Positions 13,507-21,101 of a stretch of DNA of 22,306 nucleotides are shown here, piece after piece. A model generated the notes under the pieces. It made no database searches. It was given only the letters and a program-made list of their open reading frames with translations, and was not told where the DNA came from. Made by a program: the position numbers and the translations under genes. How positions within the stretch are numbered: position 1 is the stretch's first letter; every line of letters begins with the position of its first letter. Origin of the DNA: CAZTLE01 sp964614415 (GTDB lineage Bacteria; Bacteroidota; Bacteroidia; Flavobacteriales; Flavobacteriaceae); assembly GCA_964614415.1 (NCBI GenBank), contig CAZTLE010000052.1, forward strand, positions 1 through 22,306, in the 5' to 3' direction.

Positions 13507-14316
13507 CTACTTTTTCGCGATGACCTCTACCATAAGAGGACAGCAAAGGGTTGCCATAGGATTTTGCTCAAGTTCATCCATTTCCATTAGCGCCCTTCGC
13601 ACCTCTTCCTGTGTGAGGTAGCCCATCTCCATAATCCTTGGGAAATAGCTGTGATAAAAGGTTTTTGGCCATTGCCAAATGAGATTGTCAGGACGTCCCA
13701 ATTTAGCCATGAGTCGGACATTCTCGATTTCCATACCCATATCTGCACAGATCATGGGAAGTTCGCGTCCTATATCAATCTCTCCGCTCGAATCTTTGAA
13801 GCTCTTAAGTGCCATTTGAATGGCCTTGGTCAATGTGGGATGGTTGGGTTCGGTTTGATGGGTCGACCAGTCGTAGTATTCATGGATCACCATTTTTCCT
13901 CCCGGTTTCAATGCCTTGTACACCTTGGCCAGCACTTCCGTCGGATTGGGAAGCCAGGCCAGTGCCCAACGGCAGTACATACCATCGAGGCTATTGTCCT
14001 GTAGGTTCATTTCGTTGAAATCGGCCTCCAAGGCCTCAATATTCAATTGAAATTGTTCGGCGGTCTGCTTCAGAAAGGCGATATAGGATTCCGATTTGTC
14101 CACTCCGATCACCTTTCCGGTAGCTCCTGTCATTAAGGCCATTTCTTTGGTACAAAACCCTGGGCCGCATCCCAAATCCAGGAGCGTTTGTCCGGCCCGG
14201 AATCCGGCTAGTTCCCATCCGCGTTGTGCTTCCGAAGCCCATACCTGATGCTGAACACCCAGACGATGTAGTTCCTGAGCGTCCGTTCCTAATATATATG
14301 CGTTGGATTCTTTCAT
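13507..14316 (-). CDS. class I SAM-dependent methyltransferase
   Basis: A 269-residue cytoplasmic protein with a Rossmann-type methyltransferase core. Motif I is LLDLGCGPGFCTKEMA (about 45-60), the acidic end of strand 2 is VIGVDKSESYI, motif II/III is around EALEADFNEMNL, motif IV is DGMYCRWALAWLPNP, and motif post-III is ALKPGGKMVIHEYY. The C-terminal third is a helical substrate-binding region containing YFPRIMEMGYLTQEEVRRAL. It resembles the UbiE/Coq5-type group of generic methyltransferases, but the substrate cannot be read from the sequence. The ATG at 14314-14316 is the first start in frame. The region immediately upstream is repeat DNA; TACTTTTA at 14324-14331 (minus strand) is a weak -7 candidate. 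Confidence 0.9.
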   Translation of the reverse strand: MKESNAYILGTDAQELHRLGVQHQVWASEAQRGWELAGFRAGQTLLDLGCGPGFCTKEMALMTGATGKVIGVDKSESYIAFLKQTAEQFQLNIEALEADFNEMNLQDNSLDGMYCRWALAWLPNPTEVLAKVYKALKPGGKMVIHEYYDWSTHQTEPNHPTLTKAIQMALKSFKDSSGEIDIGRELPMICADMGMEIENVRLMAKLGRPDNLIWQWPKTFYHSYFPRIMEMGYLTQEEVRRALMEMDELEQNPMATLCCPLMVEVIAKK

Positions 14317-14346
14317 GCAGGTATAAAAGTAGGAAATAGTTTGATA

Positions 14347-14367
14347 GGTGTGAGGTGTGAGGTGTGA
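14347..14367 (+). repeat. three tandem GGTGTGA heptamers
   Basis: GGTGTGA is repeated three times in direct contact, again with a 7-bp period, just upstream of the methyltransferase start. Confidence 0.85.
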
Positions 14368-14369
14368 GG

Positions 14370-14388
14370 CCTGCCTGCCGCAGGTAGG
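14370..14388. repeat. GC-rich 19-bp near-palindrome
   Basis: CCTGCCTGC and GCAGGTAGG flank a single C and can pair over nine positions with one G-T wobble. It is an abrupt GC-rich insert inside A/T-rich repeat DNA and looks like a REP-type element. Confidence 0.6.
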
Positions 14389-14405
14389 GGTGAGGTTAAT
14401 TGTCG

Positions 14406-14482
14406 GTGGTCTTTGGTCTCTGGTCTCTGGTCTATTCTCTCTTCTCTCTTTTCTCTTCTCTCTGTTCTGTGTTCTTTCTTCC
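14406..14482 (+). repeat. heptanucleotide-phased array, 11 units
   Basis: Units end almost invariably in CT: GTGGTCT, TTGGTCT, CTGGTCT (14420 and 14427), ATTCTCT, CTTCTCT (14441 and 14455), CTGTTCT (14462), GTGTTCT (14469), TTCTTCC (14476). Phase is unbroken for 77 bases. Confidence 0.85.
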
Positions 14483-14488
14483 TGTTTG

Positions 14489-14531
14489 GAATTTTGAGTT
14501 TGCTTCTCCGTCTGTGACGGATCGCAAAGAC
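14489..14531. repeat. 43-bp partial copy of the 149-bp repeat, with nested inverted repeat
   Basis: This is identical to 7475-7517 (and 7845-7887), including the 30-nt nested inverted-repeat motif at 14499-14528. Confidence 0.9.
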
Positions 14532-14582
14532 TTCACGTTTCAATTTTAGATTTTGGATTTTGAAATTTGAAGTATAAGGTTA

Positions 14583-14687
14583 ATTGTCTGTGATCTCTGG
14601 TCTTTGTTCTCTTCTCTCTGTTCTCTGTTCTAATTGTTACAGGTTGAAAGTTTTGAGTTTTAAATTTTGAGTGTTAAGTTTTTAGTT
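14583..14687 (+). repeat. heptanucleotide-phased array, 15 units
   Basis: Fifteen units in one phase: first words ending CT (ATTGTCT, GTGATCT, CTGGTCT, TTGTTCT, CTTCTCT, CTGTTCT twice), then words mostly ending TT (AATTGTT, ACAGGTT, GAAAGTT, TTGAGTT, TTAAATT, TTAAGTT, TTTAGTT). The order matches 7568-7679. The remaining 14688-14845 is A/T-rich, with similar words in broken phase and no supported gene. Confidence 0.85.
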
Positions 14688-14845
14688 GATTTGTTGATTT
14701 GTGGAGTAGCGGTTTGAGTCTTGGATCGTGATTCCTGATTCTTTGTTCTCTTCTCTTTGTTCTTACTTTTGAGTGTTGCAAGTTTTAAATTTTGATTGAG
14801 TTTTATTTGAGACCTTAACTCAATAACAAATAACAATAACAATCA

Positions 14846-17287
14846 CTAATAATTAACGTAGACCCAGCCAATAAACGGATCGGGATACTCCGGATCGTTG
14901 AGATTGAGTACGTAGTAGTAAGTGCCGGTAGGCACGGGATTTCCGGTAAACAGGAGTCCAGTATTGGTAATACAATCCCAGAAACCGTCGTCGTTACCTC
15001 CCTCATAAATTAGATTTCCTTCGCGACTGTAGATCTTCAGGTTAAAGTCCAAATAGATATTGAGAAGGTTGGAAATCTCGAATACATCGTTGATACCGTC
15101 GTTGTTGGGTGACACCCCCTGGGGAATAAAGGGAGGGCAATTTTCGGTCATTATGGAGAAGGCCGAAGTAGCAAAACAGATCTCGTTTTCCAGGCGGACA
15201 TAGATCACTTGAGGATCTGATGTATTTTGAAACTGCCCCGGATCGAAAATAGGATTGGTTCCCGAAAGAGCATCCGCTTCGTTGGAATAGTATGTGATTA
15301 CATCGCTGGGATTTGTGGATATCAAATCGTTCTGAACGGTAAGATCAAAGGTTGCCGTATCAAACCCCTGGTCGCATTCCAATAGATCCGGAAGGGCAGC
15401 AATGGGGGGAATACTGACAAACATAACAGTCACGGTAAACTCATTGTTGAATTCGTTTAATTCTTCCACAATGCCGGTTCCGTTGCCGGAATCGTCGGCA
15501 ACGCCAAGTAATACGAATGTATCGGGTAATGTATCCAACAGATCAACTTCCAGGAGCCCGGGTTCACTACCACCGATCGGAATATCCGCCTGGGTCTGCG
15601 CCTGCCCGATCAGGGAGCCTTCAGCGTAAAAGGCAACCGGAGTTCCGGCGGGAAGTATGCCAGTACCTTCTATGTTGTGGACCGTATAAGGAATTGTCGT
15701 AGTTCTTCCCCGGCATGCGTTGATCTCATCATCGATGGTAATGGTAGCATCCGGTAGCGGGCAGAAAATTACTTCAATGGTAAAACTATCTACTACAAAG
15801 CAATCTCCATTGTCAACACGTATGAAGATCGTTTGCGGGTTTGAAATGTTTATGTAGTTCTCCGGGTCGCTGATAGGATTGATATTATTCTCTGCGTCGT
15901 CTTGCGAAAGGTGATATGTGATCGTGTTCGCCGGATCAATTTGCGCCGTAGAAACCGTGAGGTCGAAAGACTCAATTCCCACCACATCACAGGTTTCCTG
16001 GTTGATGAGCCCGGTTACAACGGGGAACACCAGCAAACTAATTTCTACGGTCGCCTCATTGTTGTCTTCGTTGAGTTCATTTACGGTACTATTGCCGTTT
16101 CCGTCATCATCAACCACGGCACGAAGGGTGAAATCGGCTGGAATGTTCGGTGGAATTGTTAGCGTGATCTGTCCGCTTTCAGAACCGTCGATAGGAAGCT
16201 CCATGACGGTGGCCGACTGTCCCACCAGAGTAGTATTGGCATAAAAAGCTACAGGCGTTCCTGCCGGTAGTACGGCCGTACTGTTTATGTTCGACACAGT
16301 GTAGTCAACAATAATATCCCGATCGCCGCATACTGTTCCCCCGTCAACGTTGTCAAAAACGATGGTAGCATCGGGAAGTTCTGTGTTCAAGACGGTAATT
16401 ATGTTATTGACCATGACCAGGTCCTGTCCTGAGGTAAGTTGTATGGTAGCGTTGATATCCCCCGGACTAATGTTGTTTTCGATATCGTAAAAATCGATAT
16501 CCATATTGAACAGCTGATCAGATCCCGTAAAGCTATTGGTTCCGTTAAAGGCGTTGTCAGGCGGGTTCAAAGGCGGATTACTGATGATGTTTCCGTTAAC
16601 ACTCAGGGTTTCATTCACGGCCAGATTCAGATCCCCTTCCCAGGCCAGGAATCCGATCTTAGCACCTATGTTGTCCAGTACGTTCAGGTTTTCAAGAATG
16701 ATGGTCAGGGTAGGATTGGCTTGTGAAACGCCTTCCAGTCCGTCAAAAACATTCACCTGGTTAAGAGGAAGATCGGGGTCTTCGTACACTACGGTCACCG
16801 CCCAGCCGCCAAAGTTGGTGGCATTTCCTCCGTTCGACGTACAATAGGGTTGAATATCGGCCAGGAGATCTAACTCGGCCAGGGTATATGTACCGTTGCC
16901 CAAGCCCGTGAGTAGGGTTGTAATATCTGCAAAAGCTGCAAAATATTCGAAAACCGCTCCACCGCTGTTGAACGAAAAAGTGAAGGTGCGTTCCGCAGTG
17001 ATCGGATTACCATCGAAAGTCACATCTAAATCTCCGGGACCGCTCCCTGCCCAATACAGATAAGCAGCTACAATGGTCTGATCTGCTTCGAGGGCAAAGT
17101 CGGCACTGCTTTCAGTAAGAATGTCACAGAGTCCACTACCGCTGCCATTCTCCTCCAGATTGAGCGTGTTTCCAAAGGCGAGATAATCATATCGTCCATT
17201 GAATTGCTGAAACAGTTCGATCTGTTGCGCAGAGGTAAAGGCCGTCACTAAAAAGATGACGAGACAGAAGCAATTTTTTAGGCACAT
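14846..17287 (-). CDS. T9SS type B cargo protein with duplicated CARDB-like modules
   Basis: An 813-residue surface or secreted protein. A signal peptide (MCLKNCFCLVIFLV, cleavage after TSAQ near 21) leads to an N-terminal beta-rich domain (about 60-300, with YLYWAGSGPGDLDVTFDG and NFGGWAVTVVYEDP, resembling DUF3344-type domains). Next come two tandem units of about 205 residues. Each contains a CARDB-like adhesion domain (about 305-420 and 511-624; PAGTPVAFYA is identical at 341 and 546) and a Cys-bracketed module with YY/YH...NPI.DP...NPQ.I..R (about 421-509 and 627-717). The C-terminal 94 residues (FIPQGVSPNNDGINDVFEI to the end) are the gliding-motility-associated type B sorting domain, which directs export through the type IX system. 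Adhesion or matrix function is inferred. Type B cargo often needs a PorP/SprF-like partner; none is adjacent. Confidence 0.93.
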   Translation of the reverse strand: MCLKNCFCLVIFLVTAFTSAQQIELFQQFNGRYDYLAFGNTLNLEENGSGSGLCDILTESSADFALEADQTIVAAYLYWAGSGPGDLDVTFDGNPITAERTFTFSFNSGGAVFEYFAAFADITTLLTGLGNGTYTLAELDLLADIQPYCTSNGGNATNFGGWAVTVVYEDPDLPLNQVNVFDGLEGVSQANPTLTIILENLNVLDNIGAKIGFLAWEGDLNLAVNETLSVNGNIISNPPLNPPDNAFNGTNSFTGSDQLFNMDIDFYDIENNISPGDINATIQLTSGQDLVMVNNIITVLNTELPDATIVFDNVDGGTVCGDRDIIVDYTVSNINSTAVLPAGTPVAFYANTTLVGQSATVMELPIDGSESGQITLTIPPNIPADFTLRAVVDDDGNGNSTVNELNEDNNEATVEISLLVFPVVTGLINQETCDVVGIESFDLTVSTAQIDPANTITYHLSQDDAENNINPISDPENYINISNPQTIFIRVDNGDCFVVDSFTIEVIFCPLPDATITIDDEINACRGRTTTIPYTVHNIEGTGILPAGTPVAFYAEGSLIGQAQTQADIPIGGSEPGLLEVDLLDTLPDTFVLLGVADDSGNGTGIVEELNEFNNEFTVTVMFVSIPPIAALPDLLECDQGFDTATFDLTVQNDLISTNPSDVITYYSNEADALSGTNPIFDPGQFQNTSDPQVIYVRLENEICFATSAFSIMTENCPPFIPQGVSPNNDGINDVFEISNLLNIYLDFNLKIYSREGNLIYEGGNDDGFWDCITNTGLLFTGNPVPTGTYYYVLNLNDPEYPDPFIGWVYVNY

Positions 17288-17355
17288 CGGTTCTACGTGA
17301 TACTAGCTAAAGATACAGAATCTTCAGCAACGCAGAAGTAAAGACCGATGAATTA

Positions 17356-18192
17356 TTACAGGTCGCGCTTCTTCAAAATGAGATAGGACCAATAGATGAA
17401 CAGGAACGTCCAGGCGAGTGCTACCAGGACTATATGCCACTGTACATGATAGTCGAGATTAATATTCTCGCCTAACTGATTGGCAATCGTATCAACCGCA
17501 TTGAATCGGGTATACGGTTCTTTGAGTAAGTCCCACATGCTGTGCAGCGGAAAGAACTGTGTGATTGATTCTGCCATATCCTTACTATCGAAGACCTTAT
17601 GCCATAACAGTTGATAGATAATCAGTTCTACAATCTGCCATATAGCCAGGAAACCTAGTGCAAATGCCGATCGTTTTACCCAAATCCCTAAGAACAAGCA
17701 GAAGGAGAAAAAGGCTACCAGCTTAATGAAGTAGGCAAGAACAAACTCCAAATCCCGAAAAATGACCCCAATCTCCTTATAGTCGGAAAAACTAAGTCCC
17801 AGGATCATGGATACCACAAACAGAAAAACAGTGGACACCAGGGAGAACAATACCACTGTGAGGAACTTGGAAAGGATGAACTCCTTTTTGCTGAGTCCGT
17901 CAATAAGATTTTGTTTGAGTGTTCTGTAGGTGTATTCGTTGGCCGTCATTGAAACGATAACAATGGCCAGCAATATCTTGAGATAGGCAACAATATGCGA
18001 ATTGAAGTGCCAGATATACGGGAAGTTGAATATTCCCTGATCGGCAACCCTGAACTTGATATTTCCAATATTGAATTCGATGGAAACGATAAGGGCGACC
18101 GAGATAATAAGTGCAAAGTATACAATGGAGATTATTTTAACCGCCTTGTTATACCTCAGTTTCTGAAGTTCTATGTTGAGTAATCGTAGCAT
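17356..18192 (-). CDS. ABC-2 type transporter permease
   Basis: A 278-residue membrane protein with about six transmembrane segments: near residues 18-40 (KIISIVYFALIISVALIV), 65-84 (IVAYLKILLAIVIVSMTA), 112-133 (VVLFSLVSTVFLFVVSMIL), 152-172, 176-197 and 250-270. After the second segment, NEYTYRTLKQNLIDGLSKKEF is the cytoplasmic coupling motif typical of ABC-2 permeases of the gliding/bacitracin/lantibiotic type (ANEYxxxTxKxxLxxGxSR). It starts two bases after the ATP-binding gene stops, so the two are translated from one message and form the transporter. The substrate is unknown; many such pairs in Bacteroidota export lipids or peptides or act in stress resistance. Confidence 0.92.
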   Translation of the reverse strand: MLRLLNIELQKLRYNKAVKIISIVYFALIISVALIVSIEFNIGNIKFRVADQGIFNFPYIWHFNSHIVAYLKILLAIVIVSMTANEYTYRTLKQNLIDGLSKKEFILSKFLTVVLFSLVSTVFLFVVSMILGLSFSDYKEIGVIFRDLEFVLAYFIKLVAFFSFCLFLGIWVKRSAFALGFLAIWQIVELIIYQLLWHKVFDSKDMAESITQFFPLHSMWDLLKEPYTRFNAVDTIANQLGENINLDYHVQWHIVLVALAWTFLFIYWSYLILKKRDL

Positions 18193-18194
18193 GG

Positions 18195-19094
18195 TTAGTT
18201 AAGGTTTTTGGTGATTTCAAGGAATTGTTCTTCCAAACTTTCTTTTCGTTTCACCAAATGGGAAAGGACTATGCCTCTGGCGTGAAGCTTACTGTTAAGA
18301 TCTGCAGCATCCATAGGACTATTCAAATAGGCGACAAGTGCTTCGTCTTCCGTTTTGATCTTCCCGATGGACTCAATCTCAGTAAGCGCCTGTTCCAGCG
18401 CCGACATATCTTCACTTTTAACCGTAAAGAATCCGTGGCTGGCATTCATGCCGTCCACCGGTCCGGAATAAAGGCTTACGCCTTTTCGAAGGATAACGAC
18501 ATGAGTACAAACCTTCTCAACCTCATCTAACAGGTGTGAAGCCAATAATATGGTTGTTCCTTCCGAAGCAATTCGTTTAATGATCTCACGAATCTGATGA
18601 ATTCCTTCCGGATCCAGTCCGTTTGTGGGTTCATCCAGAATCAATATCTCAGGATCATTAAGAAGGGCCGAAGCGATAGCCAATCGTTGCTTCATACCCA
18701 GGGAATAGGTTCGGAATTTGCTGTGCTTTCGCTCCGAAAGACCAACGATTTCAAGCTTTTCCTCAACTTTGTCAGTCGATACTCCCTTAATCTTGCATAC
18801 AAGTTCAAGGTTTTGTACCGCCGTCATGTAGGGATAAAAATTAGGGCGTTCTATAATCGCCCCTACTTTCTTTAAAGCCTGGTGGGTATTCATAGTCCCA
18901 TCAAACCAGAGAAAATCCCCGGAGGATCGGTTTACTACGTTTAGTACAATTCCCAGGGTTGTGGACTTTCCGCTTCCATTGGGGCCCAAAATACCATAGA
19001 CATTACCCTTTTCTATGGTAAAAGACAGATTATTCACCGCCGTTATGGGTCCAAAGTGCTTGGAAAGGTTCTTGATTGTTAAAATTGGCTGCAC
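18195..19094 (-). CDS. ABC transporter ATP-binding protein
   Basis: The 299-residue ATPase partner of the ABC-2 permease. Walker A is GPNGSGKST (37-45), the Q-loop lies near AIIERPNFYPYMTA (about 78-91), the signature is YSLGMKQRLAIASALL (about 129-144), Walker B is ILILDEPTNGLDPEG (about 150-164), and the H-loop is ILLASHLLDEV. A C-terminal extension of about 80 residues (from SLYSGPVDGMN onward), as in BcrA/NatA-type subunits, follows the ATPase core. The start is ATG 19092-19094. A perfect palindrome 43 bases upstream is a candidate operator for the operon. Confidence 0.95.
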   Translation of the reverse strand: MQPILTIKNLSKHFGPITAVNNLSFTIEKGNVYGILGPNGSGKSTTLGIVLNVVNRSSGDFLWFDGTMNTHQALKKVGAIIERPNFYPYMTAVQNLELVCKIKGVSTDKVEEKLEIVGLSERKHSKFRTYSLGMKQRLAIASALLNDPEILILDEPTNGLDPEGIHQIREIIKRIASEGTTILLASHLLDEVEKVCTHVVILRKGVSLYSGPVDGMNASHGFFTVKSEDMSALEQALTEIESIGKIKTEDEALVAYLNSPMDAADLNSKLHARGIVLSHLVKRKESLEEQFLEITKNLN

Positions 19095-19136
19095 AGTGTT
19101 CTTTTTGGTGTTAGCTGGAAATAAGACGAACGGCCG

Positions 19137-19157
19137 GAAAATTTGTTACAAATTTTC
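19137..19157. promoter_or_regulatory. perfect 10-1-10 palindrome before the ABC transporter operon
   Basis: GAAAATTTGT (19137-19146), one T, then its exact complement ACAAATTTTC (19148-19157). It is centred about 53 bases before the ATP-binding gene's ATG, in promoter position, and is a good candidate site for a dimeric regulator. GACAA at 19159-19163 gives TTG on the minus strand and could be the -33 element. Confidence 0.55.
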
Positions 19158-19208
19158 TGACAAGCCCAAGGTTTTCAAATCCTAGATTCCAGAAAAAATG
19201 CGCTGACT

Positions 19209-19235
19209 CTGCGAGGGAGCTCGCGACCGACGCAG
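19209..19235. repeat. GC-rich alternative hairpins
   Basis: GCGAG (19211-19215) pairs with CTCGC (19220-19224). Alternatively CTGCG (19209-19213) pairs with CGCAG (19231-19235), and the two pairings exclude each other. This GC-rich block interrupts A/T-rich intergenic DNA. Confidence 0.5.
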
Positions 19236-19252
19236 TCTATCACAATCCACAG

Positions 19253-19282
19253 TTTGCTTCTCCATCTTCGACAGCTCGCAAA
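19253..19282. repeat. degenerate copy of the 30-nt nested inverted-repeat motif
   Basis: The outer arms TTTGC and GCAAA and the 30-base length match 7485-7514, but the inner arms (CCATC, GACAG) no longer pair fully. Confidence 0.55.
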
Positions 19283-19300
19283 GACCATATCTATACCTTT

Positions 19301-19356
19301 GGTATTTGGAGCTTGGAATTTGGAGCTTGGAATTTGGAATTTGGAATTTGAAATTT
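19301..19356 (+). repeat. heptanucleotide array, 8 units of GGAATTT type
   Basis: Eight units run in phase: GGTATTT, then alternating GGAGCTT and GGAATTT, three GGAATTT in a row (19329-19349) and GAAATTT. The array ends 10 bases before the stop codon of the NdpA-like gene. Confidence 0.9.
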
Positions 19357-19366
19357 CACACCGGTC

Positions 19367-20425
19367 CTAGGACTTGCGTTCCTGGTTAAAGTACACGAGG
19401 TAGTAATACATTTGCTTTTCCTCGTCCCATCCTTTTTCTACAAAACGTTCCGCACTTTCCGGGTTGATAAAATCCATTTTGATCTGAATATTGGTATCCA
19501 GATTGATCACATTCTTGATCTTCTTACGGGCATCGGTTACCGCTGTATTGGCAATAGGGAAGGAGGTGAGGTCCTCAATCTTGTATTTGGGTGCTCTTTC
19601 GGTTTTATAGTGACGGAATTCCGGAATGAGCTCCGGGTTTTCGATGACCTCGTTGATGAATGATGTTTCCTCGAAATCGTCATTCTTTGCAAAGTGGTTT
19701 ACAGCCCTGTTCATAAACAAAACTTCCTCTTTCTTGTCTTCTGCCGGCAGTACAACGTCTCTTGCAAAATCCTGACAGAACTTGAGATACTTTTTTGTAT
19801 AAAAGTTTTCATCTTCAAACGCATCCACTCCCAAAAAGTGCTCTAACCAATACCGGGCATCATAGCGGTTGCTATCTACGGAAAGAATCTTATATCCTTC
19901 TTCTTTCTGAACATTAAAAATGAGACACCCCTTGTCAAGCTTGTTAAGGTTTACACCCTGTTGTAACATGGCTTCCAGTTGGGTCCCTTGCTCTGCAAAC
20001 TGCAGGAAGTCCTGTTTTATCTCCGACTTAAAAATACCTATAGCTTCTACCTTCTCATTGTCCAGTTGTACATTCTCCAGGTAAGCTACATACACCTCTC
20101 CACTCTTAATGTGCGGATGCATGGACTGATCGAACAAATACCGCGCGATTTTCTGACTCTGCACATGTACACTCTCAGGATGTGAGAAGACGGTTGAGGC
20201 CATTTTGAATAGTTCATGGAACTCAAGGTCGGCATCGTGGGTAAACCGGAAGTAGTTTTCTTCTTTATCTCTGAAAGGCTTCAAAAAGAACTCTTTGAGC
20301 AAAGGAGTTAACTCATCGTCCAACTTAAATGGTTCCTGCGAAAGAAAAATCGATTCGTTACGGCTTTTATTTCCAACGCGGTGAATGGATAAGGAAGCGA
20401 TGTGTGTATTGTACAGGTTTAACAT
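19367..20425 (-). CDS. nucleoid-associated protein, NdpA/YejK family
   Basis: A 352-residue cytoplasmic protein of the 37-kDa nucleoid-associated family (E. coli YejK is about 335 aa). The N-terminal pattern LYNTHIASLSIHRVGNKSRNESIFLSQ, the central GEVYVAYLENVQLDNEKVEAIGIFKSE, and ARYWLEHFLGVDAFED with FCQDFARDVV follow the family. It is thought to bind DNA or the replication/decatenation machinery, and its role is poorly defined. There is no membrane segment. The start is the first ATG (20423-20425). It is flanked on both sides by repeat DNA, so it is probably transcribed alone. Confidence 0.88.
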   Translation of the reverse strand: MLNLYNTHIASLSIHRVGNKSRNESIFLSQEPFKLDDELTPLLKEFFLKPFRDKEENYFRFTHDADLEFHELFKMASTVFSHPESVHVQSQKIARYLFDQSMHPHIKSGEVYVAYLENVQLDNEKVEAIGIFKSEIKQDFLQFAEQGTQLEAMLQQGVNLNKLDKGCLIFNVQKEEGYKILSVDSNRYDARYWLEHFLGVDAFEDENFYTKKYLKFCQDFARDVVLPAEDKKEEVLFMNRAVNHFAKNDDFEETSFINEVIENPELIPEFRHYKTERAPKYKIEDLTSFPIANTAVTDARKKIKNVINLDTNIQIKMDFINPESAERFVEKGWDEEKQMYYYLVYFNQERKS

Positions 20426-20433
20426 GGAAGGTC

Positions 20434-20465
20434 AGTATTGAGTATTGAGATGTGAGTATTGAGAT
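20434..20465. repeat. short AGTATTGAG direct repeats
   Basis: AGTATTGAG occurs at 20434, 20441 (7-bp step, overlapping) and 20455. The following GGAATTTTAAATTTGAG-like words continue the intergenic repeat style in broken phase. Confidence 0.6.
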
Positions 20466-20509
20466 TTATTTGGAATTTTAAATTTGAGTTTTGGAATTTG
20501 CGTAAGCCC

Positions 20510-21028
20510 TTAGTTCCAATTTTCATCAAAGTCCAGATCGGTATAGTCCTCCGGGTTCAGATCGAAATCTTCATCCTCAGCGTCTTCCTCGGAAGCTTCG
20601 GCCACGAACTCCTTTTCCGGAGCTTCTTCCGGAATATGCCCGTGAGCGAACATGAGATTCGGATAACTGCGGCCCTCTTCGTAGTCGGCAATTTCAGCAA
20701 GCTCAACCAAAAACGTCCACATGTTCAGAAAATCATAGACATAGATCAGTTTGGTCTGATCTTCATGAGTAACGTCCTCCAGGAACGTTTCGTTCATAAC
20801 GCGAACGCTTCCGGGCTCTTCACCCATATCGAACAAGGCAATCTCCTCGCCCTGTTCCCACAAGTCATTGCTTATATAAAAAGAAGCCATTTCCTGACCG
20901 GCAAATCCAAACGCCTGAGTGATCGTATTGTGAAAGTCTTCCAGCGTGCTGGAGCCCTCAATTTCGATATCTCTAAAAACGTCTTCGTGTGTGTCTAATA
21001 TGATTCTGAAACGGTAGATCATCCCCAT
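20510..21028 (-). CDS. pRiA4b ORF-3-like family protein
   Basis: A 172-residue soluble protein. The N-terminal 120 residues (MIYRFRIILDTHEDVFRDIEI, then TLEDFHNTITQAFGF, ASFYISNDLWEQGEEIALF and YVYDFLNMWTFLVEL) match the plasmid pRiA4b ORF-3 family, a small domain also found as a passenger of some insertion sequences and widely in Bacteroidota chromosomes. The C-terminal 45 residues are extremely acidic (EFVAEASEEDAEDEDFDLNP and onward) and look disordered, which suggests contact with a basic partner. Start codons at residues 1 and 3 are both possible (21028 or 21022). No transposase or terminal repeat is nearby. Function unknown. Confidence 0.85.
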   Translation of the reverse strand: MGMIYRFRIILDTHEDVFRDIEIEGSSTLEDFHNTITQAFGFAGQEMASFYISNDLWEQGEEIALFDMGEEPGSVRVMNETFLEDVTHEDQTKLIYVYDFLNMWTFLVELAEIADYEEGRSYPNLMFAHGHIPEEAPEKEFVAEASEEDAEDEDFDLNPEDYTDLDFDENWN

Positions 21029-21101
21029 AAAAATTGTGGGCGCTAAGGTACGATTTTACCACGGCATAACCACCGCCATCTTTCAGTTTTAATAAGTGGT
21101 C

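Noticed and set aside
14313..14842. Minus-strand open frames of 76 and 60 codons in the repeat region before the T9SS gene
   Set aside because: The peptides are low-complexity Lys/Arg/Glu runs with the 7-residue periodicity expected from the heptad arrays.
20510..21028. Insertion-sequence passenger gene, because the pRiA4b ORF-3 family occurs in some IS elements
   Set aside because: No transposase, terminal inverted repeats or target duplication can be seen around it, and the family is widespread as a stand-alone chromosomal gene.
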